64,000 nucleotides of DNA from Paenibacillus donghaensis (GTDB lineage Bacteria; Bacillota; Bacilli; Paenibacillales; Paenibacillaceae): positions 8,184,001 through 8,248,000 of the forward strand of contig NZ_CP021780.1 in the NCBI RefSeq assembly GCF_002192415.1. The letters are read 5' to 3'. This document shows positions 9,006-18,067 of this stretch, one piece after another (position 1 is the stretch's first letter; every line of letters starts with the position of its first letter). The notes below the pieces were generated by a model that was not told the DNA's origin, did no database searches, and was given only the letters and a program-made list of their open reading frames with translations. A program made the translations under genes and the position numbers.

Positions 9006-10514
9006 ATGAGCAAGAACAAGAGAAGGTTTTCCCTGTTGCTGACATCACTCATGGTCTTCTCGCTTGCGCTTAGCGCTTGTGGCGGGAACAACAATGCAAG
9101 CACGGCGAACGGCGAGAAGACGAACACGAATACGGCGTCTGAAGTCAAGTCAGAGAAGCCGGTCGAATTGATCTGGTACACCATTGGCGGCCCTCAGAAG
9201 GATCTGGACAGAGTTGTTGAGGAAATCAATAAATACACCAAAGAGAAAATTAACGTCACGCTGAAGGTTAACATGATTGATTTTGGCGACTATACCCAGA
9301 AAATGCAGGTTAAAGTAGCTTCCGGTGAGCCTATGGATATTCTGTTCACCTGCTCGTGGGCCTTCGATTATGTACAGAATGCCCGTAAAGGCGCGTTCAT
9401 GGAGCTGGACCAGCTGCTGCAGGAGCAAGGTAAGGGAATTGTGGACACTATTGATCCGGCCTTCCTGGAAGGCTCGAAGGTAGACGGGCACAATTATGCC
9501 GTGCCTGCCAACAAAGAGCTGCCGGCGCAGGAAGTATGGCGCTTCAACAAAGAGCTGCTCGACAAATACAATCTTGACATCAGCAATGTGAAATCGATGG
9601 AGAGCATTGAGCCGCTGCTGAAAACGATCAAGGAGAACGAACCGGAAATCACACCTTATGCGATGGTGAAGGATTACATGCCGGTCATGCCTTTTGACTA
9701 CATCATTGAGAAGATGCCTATGGCTGTGTATATGGATACCACGGATTACAAGATTGTCAACATCCTGGAAACTCCGGAGCTGAAGACGAATCTGGAGACC
9801 GCCCGCAAGTATTATCAAGCCGGTTATGTTTCCTCTGAAGTAGCCACTACCACCTCGGTGGATGACCTGTACAAATCCGGTAAATGGTTTATGGACCGTG
9901 CCGCCACCCAGCCGCTCGCCGATAATCTGTGGTCGGCAAGTTATGGCTATCCGGTAGTATCCACACCGGCAGGCGAGCCGTATATTTACAACTGGTCGGT
10001 GATGGGGTCCATGCAAGCGATCTCGGCCAACTCCGAATATCCGGAGAAAGCGATGGAATTCCTTAACCTGCTGAACACCGATCCGGTCCTGCGCAATATG
10101 GTTGATTCCGGGATTGAAGGGGTGCATTACGAGAAGACCGGCGAGAACATGATGAAGAATCTGCCGGATGCGAAGAACTATGACATGCCTACCTTCTCAC
10201 TTGGTAATATCATGATCAACTATCTGAATGAGGGTGATCCTGAGAACAAGTGGGATGAGTTCAAGAAATTCAATGAAGCGGGTGTGAATGCTCCGCTGCT
10301 GGGCTTCAACTTTGATACTTCGAAGGTAACCACTGAAATTGCCGCCGTACAGAATGTGAAGGAAGAATTCTGGGCGCCGCTGATGACGGGGACCGTTGAT
10401 CCGAATGAATACCTGCCCAAAGCCAATGAGAAATTCAAGGCGGCCGGACTGGATAAGATTATTGCCGAAGCCCAGTCGCAGATCGATGCCTGGAGAGCGG
10501 CCAACAACAAATAA
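9006..10514 (+). CDS. Sugar ABC transporter binding lipoprotein, DUF3502 type
   Basis: Extracellular solute-binding protein of a carbohydrate importer, 502 residues. The lipoprotein signal ends in the lipobox LSAC with Cys25 as the lipid-modified residue. The rest is a two-lobe binding fold with a C-terminal DUF3502-like segment (about 400-500) whose motifs include LGFNFDTSKV and GTVDPNEYLPK. The ribosome site GGGAGG is at 8991-8996. Related binding proteins serve complex oligosaccharides (the Lpl group and NgtS of pneumococcus). The neighbouring mannosidases make a mannose-rich N-glycan fragment the likely ligand, which is inference. Confidence 0.9.
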   Translation: MSKNKRRFSLLLTSLMVFSLALSACGGNNNASTANGEKTNTNTASEVKSEKPVELIWYTIGGPQKDLDRVVEEINKYTKEKINVTLKVNMIDFGDYTQKMQVKVASGEPMDILFTCSWAFDYVQNARKGAFMELDQLLQEQGKGIVDTIDPAFLEGSKVDGHNYAVPANKELPAQEVWRFNKELLDKYNLDISNVKSMESIEPLLKTIKENEPEITPYAMVKDYMPVMPFDYIIEKMPMAVYMDTTDYKIVNILETPELKTNLETARKYYQAGYVSSEVATTTSVDDLYKSGKWFMDRAATQPLADNLWSASYGYPVVSTPAGEPYIYNWSVMGSMQAISANSEYPEKAMEFLNLLNTDPVLRNMVDSGIEGVHYEKTGENMMKNLPDAKNYDMPTFSLGNIMINYLNEGDPENKWDEFKKFNEAGVNAPLLGFNFDTSKVTTEIAAVQNVKEEFWAPLMTGTVDPNEYLPKANEKFKAAGLDKIIAEAQSQIDAWRAANNK

Positions 10515-10529
10515 ACAGATTCATTGACT

Positions 10530-10567
10530 GAAGACCCGGGCGGGTGCAAGGCTCTTGCCCGGTCTTC
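10530..10567 (+). terminator. Intercistronic hairpin after the binding-protein gene
   Basis: Stem GAAGACC-GGGC / GCCCGGTCTTC followed by TTTAAAA. A partial terminator here would lower expression of the permeases relative to the binding protein, a usual arrangement in sugar ABC operons. Confidence 0.65.
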
Positions 10568-10568
10568 T

Positions 10569-10671
10569 TTAAAATATAAGAATGTATATGCTTTACGCTA
10601 TACATTATCCTTATATTTCTCGCTGAAACGGATACCGTCCCTTTGAGGACGTCGCAGCCGTTTCCACTTGT
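10569..10671 (+). repeat. Two-hairpin intergenic element, copy 1
   Basis: About 103 bp with an AT-rich hairpin (AAATATAAG...ATGTAT / ATACAT...CTTATATTT) followed by a GC-richer hairpin (GAAACGG...GTCC / GGAC...CCGTTTC). A second copy lies at 49061-49161. The first 50 bp align without gaps, and paired positions change together between copies. Confidence 0.85.
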
Positions 10672-10690
10672 AATTCAGGAGGGATACGAT

Positions 10691-11629
10691 GTGAGAATGG
10701 CCCGCGGATTTCTTAAGAATATATTCACAGACAAGATCATGCTGCTAATGGTGCTGCCTGGGACACTTTGGTTTCTCTTCTTCTCTTACCTGCCTATGTT
10801 CGGCACGGTTATTGCCTTCAAGGAATACCGCTTCAGCCGCGACGGGTTCTGGGCCAGTATTGTCAATAGCAAGTGGGTAGGCTTAGACAACTTTAAATTT
10901 CTGTTCACTACGAACGACGCCTATGTCATTACACGCAATACGTTGCTGTATAACGCGGCTTTTATCGTGCTGGGACTGATCCTTTCCGTCGTAATGGCGA
11001 TTGTCTTATCCGAGATTGTCAACAAGAAGCTGGCCAAGTTGTACCAGACCGGTATGTTTCTGCCTTATTTCTTGTCCTGGGTCGTTGTCGGCTATTTCGC
11101 CTTCAGCTTCCTCAGCTCCGAGCGCGGTATGCTGAACCAGGTGCTGGACTATTTCGGGGCCGAATCGGTGCAGTGGTACTCCGAGAAGAAATATTGGCCT
11201 TTTATTCTGATCTTTGTGTATTTGTGGAAGGCCGTCGGCTACAACAGCGTGGTGTATCTGGCCGCCATTATGGGTATCGACAAATCGCTGTATGAAGCGG
11301 CGATGATCGACGGAGCCAGCAAGTTCCAGCAGATCCGTAACATTACGCTGCCGCTGCTGAACCCGATTATTACGATTATGACACTGCTGGCGATCGGGAA
11401 GATTTTCTACGCCGACTTTGGCCTGTTCTATCAGGTACCGCGGAACTCGGGAACCCTGTACGGGGTTACGAACGTTATCGATACCTATGTCTATCAGGGG
11501 CTCAAAACAACGGGAGAGATTGGCATGACCACAGCGGCAGGTCTGTATCAGTCCGTAGTCGGGTTCGTGCTAGTCATCACTTCGAATTATATTGTGCGCA
11601 GATACAACAGGGACAGTGCGCTGTTCTAG
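10691..11629 (+). CDS. Sugar ABC transporter permease, LplB type
   Basis: Inner-membrane permease subunit, 312 residues, with about six membrane helices and the EAA loop EAAMIDGASKFQQIRNI that contacts the ATPase. The strong site AGGAGGG (10678-10684) is placed for GTG 10691; ATG 10697 is the alternative. An in-frame TTG at 10643 lies inside the repeat element and is unlikely. It pairs with the next gene to form the membrane channel. No ATPase gene follows, so an MsmX-like ATPase encoded elsewhere is expected. Confidence 0.9.
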   Translation: MRMARGFLKNIFTDKIMLLMVLPGTLWFLFFSYLPMFGTVIAFKEYRFSRDGFWASIVNSKWVGLDNFKFLFTTNDAYVITRNTLLYNAAFIVLGLILSVVMAIVLSEIVNKKLAKLYQTGMFLPYFLSWVVVGYFAFSFLSSERGMLNQVLDYFGAESVQWYSEKKYWPFILIFVYLWKAVGYNSVVYLAAIMGIDKSLYEAAMIDGASKFQQIRNITLPLLNPIITIMTLLAIGKIFYADFGLFYQVPRNSGTLYGVTNVIDTYVYQGLKTTGEIGMTTAAGLYQSVVGFVLVITSNYIVRRYNRDSALF

Positions 11630-11659
11630 TATACGAATCTACTGAAGGGAGTGGGCCAT

Positions 11660-12577
11660 ATGTCGTCGGTTGTCCGCAAAAAACGCGATTTCCATCAGCT
11701 ATCCAAGCCTTGGAATGTCATCTTTAATCTCATTGCCGGTATCTTTGCCTTTCTGTGTGTATTTCCGTTCCTGTTCGTTGTTATTATCTCCTTAACCGAT
11801 GAAGGGACGCTGGCGCGCGACGGCTACAGCCTGATTCCGGCCAAATGGAGCCTGGGTGCTTACCGCTACGTGTTCGAATCCGGGGATATGCTGCTGCGTT
11901 CCTACGGGGTGACTATTTTTGTAACAGTCCTGGGTACGATAATCAGCCTGCTGTTTATCTCGCTTTATGCCTATGCCATTTCACGCAAAAGCTTCCGCTA
12001 CCGTAACTTTTTCGCTTTTTTTGCCTTTTTCACCATGTTGTTTAATGGCGGGCTTGTCCCGACCTATATTATTGTTACGCAGTTTCTGGGACTGAAGGAT
12101 ACCGTCTGGGCCTTGATTATGCCACTGGCGGTGAACGCATTCTATATCATGATCCTGCGCACCTTCTACATTACCAGCGTACCGGATGCTATTGTGGAAT
12201 CCGGCAAAATCGACGGGGCCGGAGAATTCCGCATTTTTCTGAAGCTGGTGCTGCCATTGTCCCTGCCGGGGCTGGCTACGATTGCCTTGTTCAGCACACT
12301 CGGTTATTGGAATGACTGGTTTAATGCGCTGCTCTATATTGATGATCCGAATCTGGTGCCGCTGCAATCGATGCTGATGCGGATCGAGACCAGTATGCAG
12401 TTCATTATGCAGAATTCGCAGAACAGCTCGCTCAGTCTGGAGGCCTTCCGCTCCATGCCGCAGGATACCTCGCGGATGGCGATGGTTGTACTGGCGACTG
12501 GACCGATTATTTTTGCCTATCCGTTCTTCCAGCGTTATTTCATCCAGGGTCTGACGATAGGTGCGGTCAAAGAATAA
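11660..12577 (+). CDS. Sugar ABC transporter permease, LplC type
   Basis: Second permease subunit, 305 residues. It begins with a cytoplasmic N-terminal stretch, then about six helices and the EAA loop ESGKIDGAGEFRIFLKLV. ATG 11660 is chosen because the GAAGGGAG ribosome site (11644-11651) has good spacing to it; an upstream in-frame GTG at 11651 overlaps that site. It lies 30 bp after the first permease and in the same operon as the glycosidases that follow. Confidence 0.9.
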   Translation: MSSVVRKKRDFHQLSKPWNVIFNLIAGIFAFLCVFPFLFVVIISLTDEGTLARDGYSLIPAKWSLGAYRYVFESGDMLLRSYGVTIFVTVLGTIISLLFISLYAYAISRKSFRYRNFFAFFAFFTMLFNGGLVPTYIIVTQFLGLKDTVWALIMPLAVNAFYIMILRTFYITSVPDAIVESGKIDGAGEFRIFLKLVLPLSLPGLATIALFSTLGYWNDWFNALLYIDDPNLVPLQSMLMRIETSMQFIMQNSQNSSLSLEAFRSMPQDTSRMAMVVLATGPIIFAYPFFQRYFIQGLTIGAVKE

Positions 12578-12608
12578 GATCATCATTGCAGAGGAGCGAG
12601 TGAAGACC

Positions 12609-14921
12609 ATGAGCTATACAGATCCGCATATGCCTGTAGAGGAACGGGTTGAGCAGCTGCTCGGACTCATGACCCTGGAAGAGAAGGCAGCCCAGCTGGT
12701 TCAACCCTTCGGCTGGCAGGCCTATAACCATAAAGACGGAGAAATCACACTTGCAGAGTCTTTCAAACAGCAGGTGAAAGAAGCAGGGGTAGGCTCACTC
12801 TACGGCATGCTGCGCGCTGACCCGTGGACAGGAGTAACCCTTGCGAACGGCCTGTCCCCCCGGGAGGGAGCGGAGGCCGTCAATATCATCCAGCGTTATG
12901 TGCTGGAGCATTCCCGGCTGGGGATTCCGGTCCTGATTGGCGAAGAATGCTCGCATGGCCATATGGCTATCGGCGCTACGGTCTTTCCGGTGCCGCTGTC
13001 GCTGGGCAGCTCATGGAATCTGGACATGTACCGCCGGGTCTGCCGGGCGGTTGCGCTGGAGACACGAAGCCAGGGAGGCGCAGTCACCTATTCGCCGGTA
13101 CTTGATGTGGTGCGCGATCCCCGCTGGGGGCGTACAGAGGAGTGTTTCGGAGAGGATGCTTTCCTGATCAGCGAGTTCGCCGTGGCAGCCGTGGAAGGCT
13201 TGCAGGGAGAAGACTTGAAGAGTGGTGGAAGTGTCGGCGCTACACTGAAGCATTTTGTCGGCTACGGCAGCTCGGAAGGCGGCCGGAATGCCGGGCCGGT
13301 CCATATGGGCCGGCGGGAACTGCTGGAAGTGGATCTGCTGCCATTCAAAAGAGCCGTGGAAGCAGGAGCTGTCTCCATTATGCCTGCCTACAACGAGATC
13401 GACGGTGTTCCCTGCACCACGAATATGGAGCTACTGGAGGATTTGCTCCGCCAAGCCTGGGGATTCGATGGCATGATTATTACGGACTGCGGCGCGATTG
13501 AGATGCTGACCGCTGGCCATGGGGTGGCCGAAGACGGGATGGCTGCCACTGTGCAATCGCTCACGGCTGGGATCGATATGGAGATGTCGGGTGAGATGTA
13601 CGGCCGATACATTGTGGAGGCTGTCCGGCAGAACCTGCTTACGGAAGCACTTGTGGACCGCGCTGCGTCGCGGGTGCTGGCTCTGAAATTCAGGCTGGGA
13701 CTGTTTGAGAATCCGTATGCCGACCCGCAGGCCGCCGAGCGTGTAATCGGCAGTGAAGCACATAGACAGTTGGCCAGGGAAGCGGCGGCAGAGAGTATTG
13801 TTCTGCTCAAGAATGAAGGCGGCATCCTGCCGTTATCCGCAAGCACGGGCACGCTGGCCGTGATTGGCCCCAATGCGGATGCAGGCTATAACCAGCTGGG
13901 CGATTACACCTCGCCGCAGCCGCCTTCCCAGGTGGTCACGGTGCTGGAAGGACTGCGCAGCAGACTGGGGGCAGCACCGGAGCGCGTGCTCTATGCGCCC
14001 GGCTGCCGGATCAGAGGCGAATCCCGGGAAGGCTTCGCCGCCGCCTTAGCCTGCGCAGCGCAGGCGGATACGGTCATTATGGTCGTTGGCGGCTCCAGTG
14101 CCCGCGATTTCGGGGAAGGCAGCATTGATCTGAAGACAGGTGCCTCCAAGGTAACGGAGCATAGCTGGAACGACATGGATTGCGGCGAAGGCATCGACCG
14201 GCTCTCGCTTGCGCTGTCGGGTGTGCAGCTGGAATTGATTCAGGAAATATACAAGCTGGGCAAGCCAGTAATTGTAGTCTATATCAATGGCCGTCCGGTG
14301 ACGGAGCCATGGATTGATGAGCATGCCCATGCGATTCTGGAAGCCTGGTATCCGGGTCAGGAGGGAGGGCATGCCGTTGCCGACATTCTCTTCGGTGATG
14401 TGAACCCTTCGGGCAAGCTGACCCTCTCGCTTCCGAAGCATGTCGGCCAGCTGCCGGTGTATTACAACGGCAAGCGGTCGCGGGGGAAACGGTATCTGGA
14501 AGAGAATTCACAGCCCCGTTATCCGTTTGGCTTCGGGCTTAGCTATACGAGCTTCAGCTATGAGGAGCTTAAGGTGGAGCCGGCGGAGATATCTGCTGGC
14601 GAGATCGCGACCGTTACCGTTAATGTGAAGAACACAGGCCAGCGTGAAGGGGCGGAAGTGGTACAGCTCTATGTCTCCGACATCGCCAGCACCATAACCA
14701 GACCGGAGAGAGAACTCAAGGGCTTCAGCAAAATCCGGCTCGCTCCCGGAGAACAGCAGACGCTGGAATTTACTGTAGGACCACAGCAGCTGCAGTATAT
14801 CGGAGCGGATTATCAGCCTGTGGTCGAGCCGGGTGCCTTCAAAATACGGGTAGGCCGCCAGGTGAATGACACGCTGGACGCCGATCTCACTGTGAGAGGG
14901 GAACGACATGGAACGCATTAA
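12609..14921 (+). CDS. GH3 family beta-glycosidase
   Basis: Retaining exo-beta-glycosidase, 770 residues from ATG 12609 (GAGGAG at 12592-12597). There is no signal peptide, so it should act in the cytosol. It has the GH3 (beta/alpha)8 barrel with KHFVGYGSSEGG and the nucleophile Asp293 in MIITDCGAIEML, then the GH3 C-terminal alpha/beta domain (about 400-620) and an Fn3-like tail (about 660-765). It lacks the NagZ KH(F/I)PG motif, so beta-N-acetylglucosaminidase activity is not indicated. The sequence resembles broad beta-glucosidase/beta-xylosidase enzymes. In this locus it might remove a beta-linked sugar from N-glycan cores. It overlaps the next gene by 14 bp. Confidence 0.88.
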   Translation: MSYTDPHMPVEERVEQLLGLMTLEEKAAQLVQPFGWQAYNHKDGEITLAESFKQQVKEAGVGSLYGMLRADPWTGVTLANGLSPREGAEAVNIIQRYVLEHSRLGIPVLIGEECSHGHMAIGATVFPVPLSLGSSWNLDMYRRVCRAVALETRSQGGAVTYSPVLDVVRDPRWGRTEECFGEDAFLISEFAVAAVEGLQGEDLKSGGSVGATLKHFVGYGSSEGGRNAGPVHMGRRELLEVDLLPFKRAVEAGAVSIMPAYNEIDGVPCTTNMELLEDLLRQAWGFDGMIITDCGAIEMLTAGHGVAEDGMAATVQSLTAGIDMEMSGEMYGRYIVEAVRQNLLTEALVDRAASRVLALKFRLGLFENPYADPQAAERVIGSEAHRQLAREAAAESIVLLKNEGGILPLSASTGTLAVIGPNADAGYNQLGDYTSPQPPSQVVTVLEGLRSRLGAAPERVLYAPGCRIRGESREGFAAALACAAQADTVIMVVGGSSARDFGEGSIDLKTGASKVTEHSWNDMDCGEGIDRLSLALSGVQLELIQEIYKLGKPVIVVYINGRPVTEPWIDEHAHAILEAWYPGQEGGHAVADILFGDVNPSGKLTLSLPKHVGQLPVYYNGKRSRGKRYLEENSQPRYPFGFGLSYTSFSYEELKVEPAEISAGEIATVTVNVKNTGQREGAEVVQLYVSDIASTITRPERELKGFSKIRLAPGEQQTLEFTVGPQQLQYIGADYQPVVEPGAFKIRVGRQVNDTLDADLTVRGERHGTH

Positions 14922-17900
14922 ACGATTGATCCGTGAGCTGTCGGAGCAGCAATGGCTGGAAGTTCGGGAGCTGCGTGAATGGGAGATTCTCTCGTCCACC
15001 TATACCGTGCCGGGACAATATGAGCAGCTGCAGCCTTATACCCAGGGAGATAACTTCGATTTATTCCCCAGCATCCAAGGCACAACCTATTTCTTTCGTT
15101 GTGTCCTGGAGATTCCGCCTGAATGGAAGTCTGGTCGAGCCGGGCTGATCTTCGAGTCTGGCGGGGAGGGGCTGCTGCGGGTTAACGGTCAGTCCCGGCA
15201 GGGACTGGACCGGAATCATACGTTCGTCACGCTGGAGGCGAACCCGGACGGAAGTCCGCTGGAGCTGGAGATTGAATTATTTGATCCGATCCCCGAACCG
15301 GTGGACCCCTTGAACCAGCAGGCCGTGATTCAGCCGCCGATTCGTGCCATCCGCAGCCGGCTTGTGCGGGTGAACCTGCCGGTGCAGAGTCTGATGTATA
15401 CGGCTACTGTGATCCGGGACGCGGCGATTCTGCTGCCTGAGCAGGATATGCGCCGCGCCCGGATGCTGGAGGCGTTGTATCAGTGCATGGATGGATTCCT
15501 GAATATAAATGCAGCGGATATCCGTCAGGGAGACAGGATTGCTTCGCTGGAACAACAATTGCGGAATAGGATCAAGGAAATAGGCGGCAATGCTGAAGGC
15601 CTGATTCATATGATTGGCCAGTCGCATATCGATATCGCCTGGCTCTGGCCGGCCCGCGAGACAGTGCGGAAGACCAGCCGCACCTTCTCAACCGTCAATG
15701 CTCTGATGGAGGAGTACCCCGATTATCAATATGCCCAGAGCCAGCCGCTGCTGTTTCAATATCTGAAAGACAATGATCCGGTTCTCTATGAGCAGGTGAA
15801 GGCCAGAATCAAGGAAGGGCGCTGGGAGCTGGTCGGTGGAATGTGGATCGAACCCGATCTGAACATTCCAAGCGGCGAATCGCTGATGCGCCAGATGCTC
15901 TACGGCCAGCGCTTCTATCTGGAGGAATTCGGACGGACCTCGGCGATTGAATGGCTGCCTGATACCTTCGGCTATTGCGCATCGCTTCCACAGATATTGA
16001 AGCATGGCGGGATTGAGTATTTCATGACAACCAAGCTGGGCTGGAATGATACCAACGTCTTTCCTTACAATCTGTTCCACTGGGTTGGTATTGACGGAAC
16101 GGCGATGTTGTCCTACCTGAATCATGGGGTCAATGAGAATACCTTGCCGCTGGATGTGCATGAGCATTGGCAGTCTTTCCGCGAGAAAGAGCAGCATAAT
16201 GAGCAGATGCTTCTGTACGGGCATGGTGACGGCGGCGGAGGCGTGACCCGCGAGATGCTGGAATACATTCAGCGGGCCGAGCTAATGGTGGGTCAGCCGG
16301 CCAGCGTGTACAGCAATGCCGCAGCCTTCTTCGAGGGCATCCGGCGGGAGCAGCCGCAGCTCCCGCAGTGGCGCGGCGACTTGTACCTGGAGCTGCACCG
16401 CGGAACCTACACCACGCACAGCCGCAACAAAAGGAATAACCGCAAGGCGGAAATTCTGTACCGGGAAGCGGAGCTGTGGCAGGCTTTGGCTGCGCCGGAG
16501 CTGGGCCCGGAAGAGCGCAAGGCCTATGCAGAGCAGCTGCATGCAGGCTGGAAGCTGATTCTGCTGAACCAGTTCCATGATATTATACCGGGTTCAGCTA
16601 TTACGGAGGCTTACGAGACTTCGGAGAAGGAATACAAGGATATCTTTGCTCGCGGAACAGCTGTGCTGGAACCAGTATTAGCAGACTTGGCGGGGCGGAT
16701 AGATACCGCTGGAGCCGGGCGGGCCTATGTTGTCTTCAACAGTCTGGGCTGGGCCCGGGATGCCGTGGTTGAGTTGCCGGCCGCTGCGCAAGCTCCGAAC
16801 GGAGAACCGCTGTCTGCCTATGTCTATGATGAGCATAATCATCTGCTGGATTGCGAATGGGTAGCCGAAGCGCCGGAAGGCGCAAGCATCATCGTGCGGG
16901 TGCCGCAGGTTCCGGCCTGTGGCTACCGCACGATATGGTTGAGAAGCCAAGCTGAGGGTACCGAGGCAGCGCCTGGGGTTGAAGTTTCCCCTGTGCATGC
17001 AGAAACACTGCTGGACTGCTGGGAAACCGAATATTACCGCATCCAGTTTAACTCCCAGGGAGAGATTGCCCGCTTATATGACAAATTGGCAGGCCGCGAC
17101 ATTGTGAAGCCTGGGCAGACCGCCAACCGCTTCCACTTCTTCCATGACCGCCCGACCCTATGGGATGCCTGGGATATTGACAGCCGGTATGAAGCTCAGC
17201 CTGCAGGTGAAGCTGAATTGGCAGAGAAGAGGGTGGTTTCTTCCGGAGCTGTCAGGGATGTGCTGCGGTTCCGTTGGAAGCTTAACCATTCAGAGATTAC
17301 CCAGGATCTGATTCTTTATCATCAGGACCGGCGGATCGACTTCAGAACACATGTCAGCTGGAAGGAGTCGCATAAGCTGCTTAAGGTCGGATTCCCGATA
17401 GATGTTGTGACAGACAAAGCCACTTATGAAATCCCCTTTGGCGCACTGGAGCGACCCACACACCGAAATACGAGCTGGGAGCAGGCGCAATACGAAGTGT
17501 GCGGCCACCGTTTCGCGGATGTCTCCGAGCATGGCTACGGAGTCAGCCTGCTGAACGATTGCAAATATGGCTACGACGTTCAGGGCAGCACCATTCGCCT
17601 GTCCCTGCTGCGCGCTCCGAAATGGCCGGATGCCACGGCGGATCTTGGAGAGCATGATTTCACCTATTCACTCTATCCGCATCAGGGGGATTGGCGGGAG
17701 GCTCACACCCTGCGTGCAGCTGCTGAATTGAATCATGAGCCGGCAATAGCAGCAGCTGAAGGGAAGGCTGCAAGGCTGCCCTCGACCGGAACGTTTGCCG
17801 GATTCACGGGACAGCATGTGGTGCTGGATACGGTGAAGCCTTCCGAGGACGGCCGCGGCAGCATTCTGCGGCTATATGAATCATCAGGAGGGCGCGAGAC

Positions 17901-18045
17901 GGTGAGACTGCAGTGGAATCAGTCAGTTAACGAAATCTTCCTTGCAAATGCACTGGAAGAGGAGATAGAGCAGGTGCAGCATCAGGAGGGAGCCTTTGAG
18001 CTTCAGTTCGCACCTTTTGAGATTAAGACAATCTGCATCCGATAA
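14908..18045 (+). CDS. GH38 alpha-mannosidase, long form
   Basis: Exo-alpha-mannosidase of glycoside hydrolase family 38, 1045 residues, no signal peptide. Zinc ligands are visible as the HxD motif His240/Asp242 (SHIDIAW) and His557-Asp558 (NQFHDIIPG). Asp317 in GGMWIEPDLN is the likely nucleophile, and PDTFGYCASLPQ is present. N- and C-terminal beta domains complete the family length of about 1000. GAGAGGGGAAC precedes the ATG, and the start overlaps the GH3 gene. In pneumococcus a cytosolic GH38 together with GH125 trims imported high-mannose glycans, and the same role is inferred here. Confidence 0.93.
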   Translation: MERIKRLIRELSEQQWLEVRELREWEILSSTYTVPGQYEQLQPYTQGDNFDLFPSIQGTTYFFRCVLEIPPEWKSGRAGLIFESGGEGLLRVNGQSRQGLDRNHTFVTLEANPDGSPLELEIELFDPIPEPVDPLNQQAVIQPPIRAIRSRLVRVNLPVQSLMYTATVIRDAAILLPEQDMRRARMLEALYQCMDGFLNINAADIRQGDRIASLEQQLRNRIKEIGGNAEGLIHMIGQSHIDIAWLWPARETVRKTSRTFSTVNALMEEYPDYQYAQSQPLLFQYLKDNDPVLYEQVKARIKEGRWELVGGMWIEPDLNIPSGESLMRQMLYGQRFYLEEFGRTSAIEWLPDTFGYCASLPQILKHGGIEYFMTTKLGWNDTNVFPYNLFHWVGIDGTAMLSYLNHGVNENTLPLDVHEHWQSFREKEQHNEQMLLYGHGDGGGGVTREMLEYIQRAELMVGQPASVYSNAAAFFEGIRREQPQLPQWRGDLYLELHRGTYTTHSRNKRNNRKAEILYREAELWQALAAPELGPEERKAYAEQLHAGWKLILLNQFHDIIPGSAITEAYETSEKEYKDIFARGTAVLEPVLADLAGRIDTAGAGRAYVVFNSLGWARDAVVELPAAAQAPNGEPLSAYVYDEHNHLLDCEWVAEAPEGASIIVRVPQVPACGYRTIWLRSQAEGTEAAPGVEVSPVHAETLLDCWETEYYRIQFNSQGEIARLYDKLAGRDIVKPGQTANRFHFFHDRPTLWDAWDIDSRYEAQPAGEAELAEKRVVSSGAVRDVLRFRWKLNHSEITQDLILYHQDRRIDFRTHVSWKESHKLLKVGFPIDVVTDKATYEIPFGALERPTHRNTSWEQAQYEVCGHRFADVSEHGYGVSLLNDCKYGYDVQGSTIRLSLLRAPKWPDATADLGEHDFTYSLYPHQGDWREAHTLRAAAELNHEPAIAAAEGKAARLPSTGTFAGFTGQHVVLDTVKPSEDGRGSILRLYESSGGRETVRLQWNQSVNEIFLANALEEEIEQVQHQEGAFELQFAPFEIKTICIR

Positions 18046-18067
18046 CCCCAATAAAGGAGAGTATACC

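Noticed and set aside
9150..10127. 325-codon antisense frame opposite the binding-protein gene
   Set aside because: The plus-strand gene has a lipobox, family motifs and a ribosome site; the antisense frame is an effect of codon bias in a GC-balanced gene.
12561..12608. Upstream extension of the GH3 gene
   Set aside because: It would overlap the permease gene and lies before the GAGGAG site that serves ATG 12609.
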